Shown here piece after piece: positions 5,410 through 6,846 of a stretch of 6,846 nt of DNA. Each line of letters opens with the position of its first letter. Position 1 is the stretch's first letter. A model generated the notes under the pieces. That model searched no databases and was not told the DNA's origin. It saw nothing but the letters and a program-made list of their open reading frames with translations. The DNA comes from Clostridiales bacterium (lineage in GTDB: Bacteria; Bacillota_A; Clostridia; Saccharofermentanales; Saccharofermentanaceae). The DNA is taken from contig JAGCGE010000287.1 in assembly GCA_017649745.1 (NCBI GenBank), forward strand, positions 1 through 6,846. Direction: 5' to 3'. The position numbers and the translations under genes are program-made.

Positions 5410-6846
5410 ATTCATTATCTTCTTGTTCTAAAGAGCTGTAATATGCTTCAAGTCTAGGTCTTGCAGCTATATAGAATGGTTCGAGGCCTCGATCAAAATG
5501 CTTGCCCATACCTTCCATTATGATCTGATCAGCTTGTTCAAAGGACATCTTATCTTTATAAACTCGTTTACTTACTAATGCGTCATAAACATCTGCAATA
5601 GCCATAATCCTTGCTTCGAAAGGAATCTGTCCTCCCTTTAAGCCTTCAGGATAGCCGGAACCATCCCATCTTTCATGATGATAGTGAGCAACATTTTCAG
5701 CTATAGTCTTAAATTCCTCATCGTCAGTCTTTTCGAGAATGGAATGGACTATCTTTGCTCCTTCAGCAGCATGTGCCTTCATCTTCTCGAACTCCCAAGG
5801 CTCAAATCTGCCTGGTTTCCTGAGGATAGCATCATCAACCGCGATCTTACCAAGATCATGCATAGGGGCGGCCTTTATGACATTATCGAAATATGACTTC
5901 ATATTATGATAACGTCTGTCCTTTAACATCTCGCCGACTATCATCGCTACAACATTACTTGTACGCATGATATGACCTCCGGTAGAGTTATCACGACTCT
6001 CAACCATAGTAGCCATGCTTATTACAAGGTTATTATGCATATCGATAATACTCTTGGTCTTGATAGCAACTTGTTCCTGGAGCTCGTTATTAAAGTTATT
6101 GATAAGTTCGATATACTTCTGATCCTGTGTATCATCAGTAATTACAAACTGATAACCTCTGATCTGCTTACCGTCGAAAAGATGATTGATATCAAACAAA
6201 TAATACTTATCATCCAAATGGTAATGGAACTTATCCTTACTGTCGTCCTTTTCGTATGCTTCGATCCAAGGCATCAACACCTTACCTATCGAACTGTCTT
6301 TAGTCATCTTCATATCGACTGCAAGCTCATTAAGACCAGGAAGTATATCTCTTGCAGCTTTATTGCTACCAAGATATTTCATATTGAAATCAAAGGAAAT
6401 AAGACCCGTCGTTCCCTTCTCGATTATCGAATCGATTACAGAATCATCGACATCATATATGTGCAGTCTGGAAGAAATGATAAGGAATACAATCTGAGCA
6501 AGGATATAAACTATCGGAACCAGCTCAACTTCAGTATAGACGACCTTACTGCCTACATAACTCAAAACAGCCATGATCTCACAGGTAAAGAACAAGATGA
6601 TCATTAGTCTTGAAACCTGATTATTACGAAGATATGCATAAAAGAGAGCAATGATACTGATAGTCACATATATGATTATCATGATATAGAACACGGTATG
6701 CATCGGACCGTAATGCTTTATCAGACGTGCCGAGTTATCGATCGTGACAAAACCGAGATCCTTTTTATAGAACCATTCAAACCTTCCTACAGATAAAACA
6801 GAAATATAGCAAACAGTCGAAAAAACAAACAGTAACGCCCTCACAA
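5408..6846 (-). CDS. Membrane receptor-type HD-GYP cyclic-di-GMP phosphodiesterase, 5' end cut by window edge
   Basis: At least 479 codons are visible and the frame stays open to the right edge. The GTG at 6842-6844 is probably an internal valine, because the protein already begins inside a hydrophobic segment. I number residues from that codon. Membrane segments lie at about 1-20, 51-72, 80-100 and 107-126, resembling the second half of the 7TM sensor domain found on many Gram-positive histidine kinases and cyclases (GPMH near 46-49 fits that family). A PAS-like region follows (about 135-238), then a coiled-coil linker (240-275). The HD-GYP core has H291, the HD pair H329-D330 in MHDLGKI, K333, H358, HHERWDGSGYP (389-399) and D418 in IADVYDAL. 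These are the metal and ligand residues of active enzymes that hydrolyse cyclic-di-GMP to pGpG and GMP. Position 287 is Ser, so a two-metal site is likelier than a three-metal one. Activity and signal are inferred. Confidence 0.92.
   Translation of the reverse strand, partial: VRALLFVFSTVCYISVLSVGRFEWFYKKDLGFVTIDNSARLIKHYGPMHTVFYIMIIIYVTISIIALFYAYLRNNQVSRLMIILFFTCEIMAVLSYVGSKVVYTEVELVPIVYILAQIVFLIISSRLHIYDVDDSVIDSIIEKGTTGLISFDFNMKYLGSNKAARDILPGLNELAVDMKMTKDSSIGKVLMPWIEAYEKDDSKDKFHYHLDDKYYLFDINHLFDGKQIRGYQFVITDDTQDQKYIELINNFNNELQEQVAIKTKSIIDMHNNLVISMATMVESRDNSTGGHIMRTSNVVAMIVGEMLKDRRYHNMKSYFDNVIKAAPMHDLGKIAVDDAILRKPGRFEPWEFEKMKAHAAEGAKIVHSILEKTDDEEFKTIAENVAHYHHERWDGSGYPEGLKGGQIPFEARIMAIADVYDALVSKRVYKDKMSFEQADQIIMEGMGKHFDRGLEPFYIAARPRLEAYYSSLEQEDNE

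Noticed and set aside
5972..6607. A 211-codon open frame on the plus strand
   Set aside because: It is antisense to the HD-GYP gene, whose protein has clear domains throughout this region. The plus-strand translation shows no family features.
6842..6844. GTG as the true start of the HD-GYP protein
   Set aside because: The frame is open to the edge of the window, the residue lies at the beginning of a hydrophobic helix, and the 7TM-type sensor should have further helices upstream. The gene is treated as truncated by the window.
1..6846. Search by eye for insertion sequences, CRISPR repeats, integration sites and long direct repeats
   Set aside because: None seen. The tRNA-Trp 3' end is not followed by an integrase or repeated tRNA fragment within the window, and the genes are uniform in style and mostly housekeeping.

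Overview
The window reads as ordinary chromosomal core sequence from a low-to-moderate GC Gram-positive bacterium, most likely a member of the Clostridia (Bacillota). The grounds are the FtsK/SpoIIIE-type translocase, the purine-rich AGGGAGG-type ribosome binding sites, a CCA-encoding tRNA gene, and a receptor-type HD-GYP protein with a 7TM-like N-terminus. I cannot name the genus from sequence alone. I see no mobile element, CRISPR array, phage gene or rRNA.

Reading along the minus strand, a divergent control region (about 5185-5286) drives a compact five-gene cluster: proC (pyrroline-5-carboxylate reductase), rnhA (ribonuclease HI), a Nudix ADP-ribose pyrophosphatase, ftsK/spoIIIE (DNA translocase) and a stand-alone CinA C-terminal domain (NMN amidase type), which is cut by the left edge of the window. 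Junctions are extremely tight: 1 bp between proC and rnhA, 8 bp between rnhA and the Nudix gene, an 11-bp overlap into ftsK, and 1 bp between ftsK and cinA. This suggests one transcript with translational coupling. The mix is housekeeping: proline synthesis, RNA:DNA hybrid removal, nucleotide clean-up and chromosome segregation.

On the plus strand is one tRNA-Trp(CCA) gene with its own near-consensus promoter and a strong intrinsic terminator. Its promoter interlocks with a good extended -10 promoter for the proC operon pointing the other way, so each -35 hexamer lies in the other promoter's spacer. This is the most interesting regulatory feature here.

To the right, on the minus strand and convergent with the tRNA, is a membrane-anchored HD-GYP cyclic-di-GMP phosphodiesterase with four visible membrane segments, a PAS-like region and a full HD-GYP catalytic core. 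Its 5' end lies beyond the right edge. Its stop codon sits inside the T-tract of the tRNA terminator.

No stretch over 300 bases lacks a gene. I found no convincing previously undescribed system; the findings are regulatory and architectural points of modest interest.
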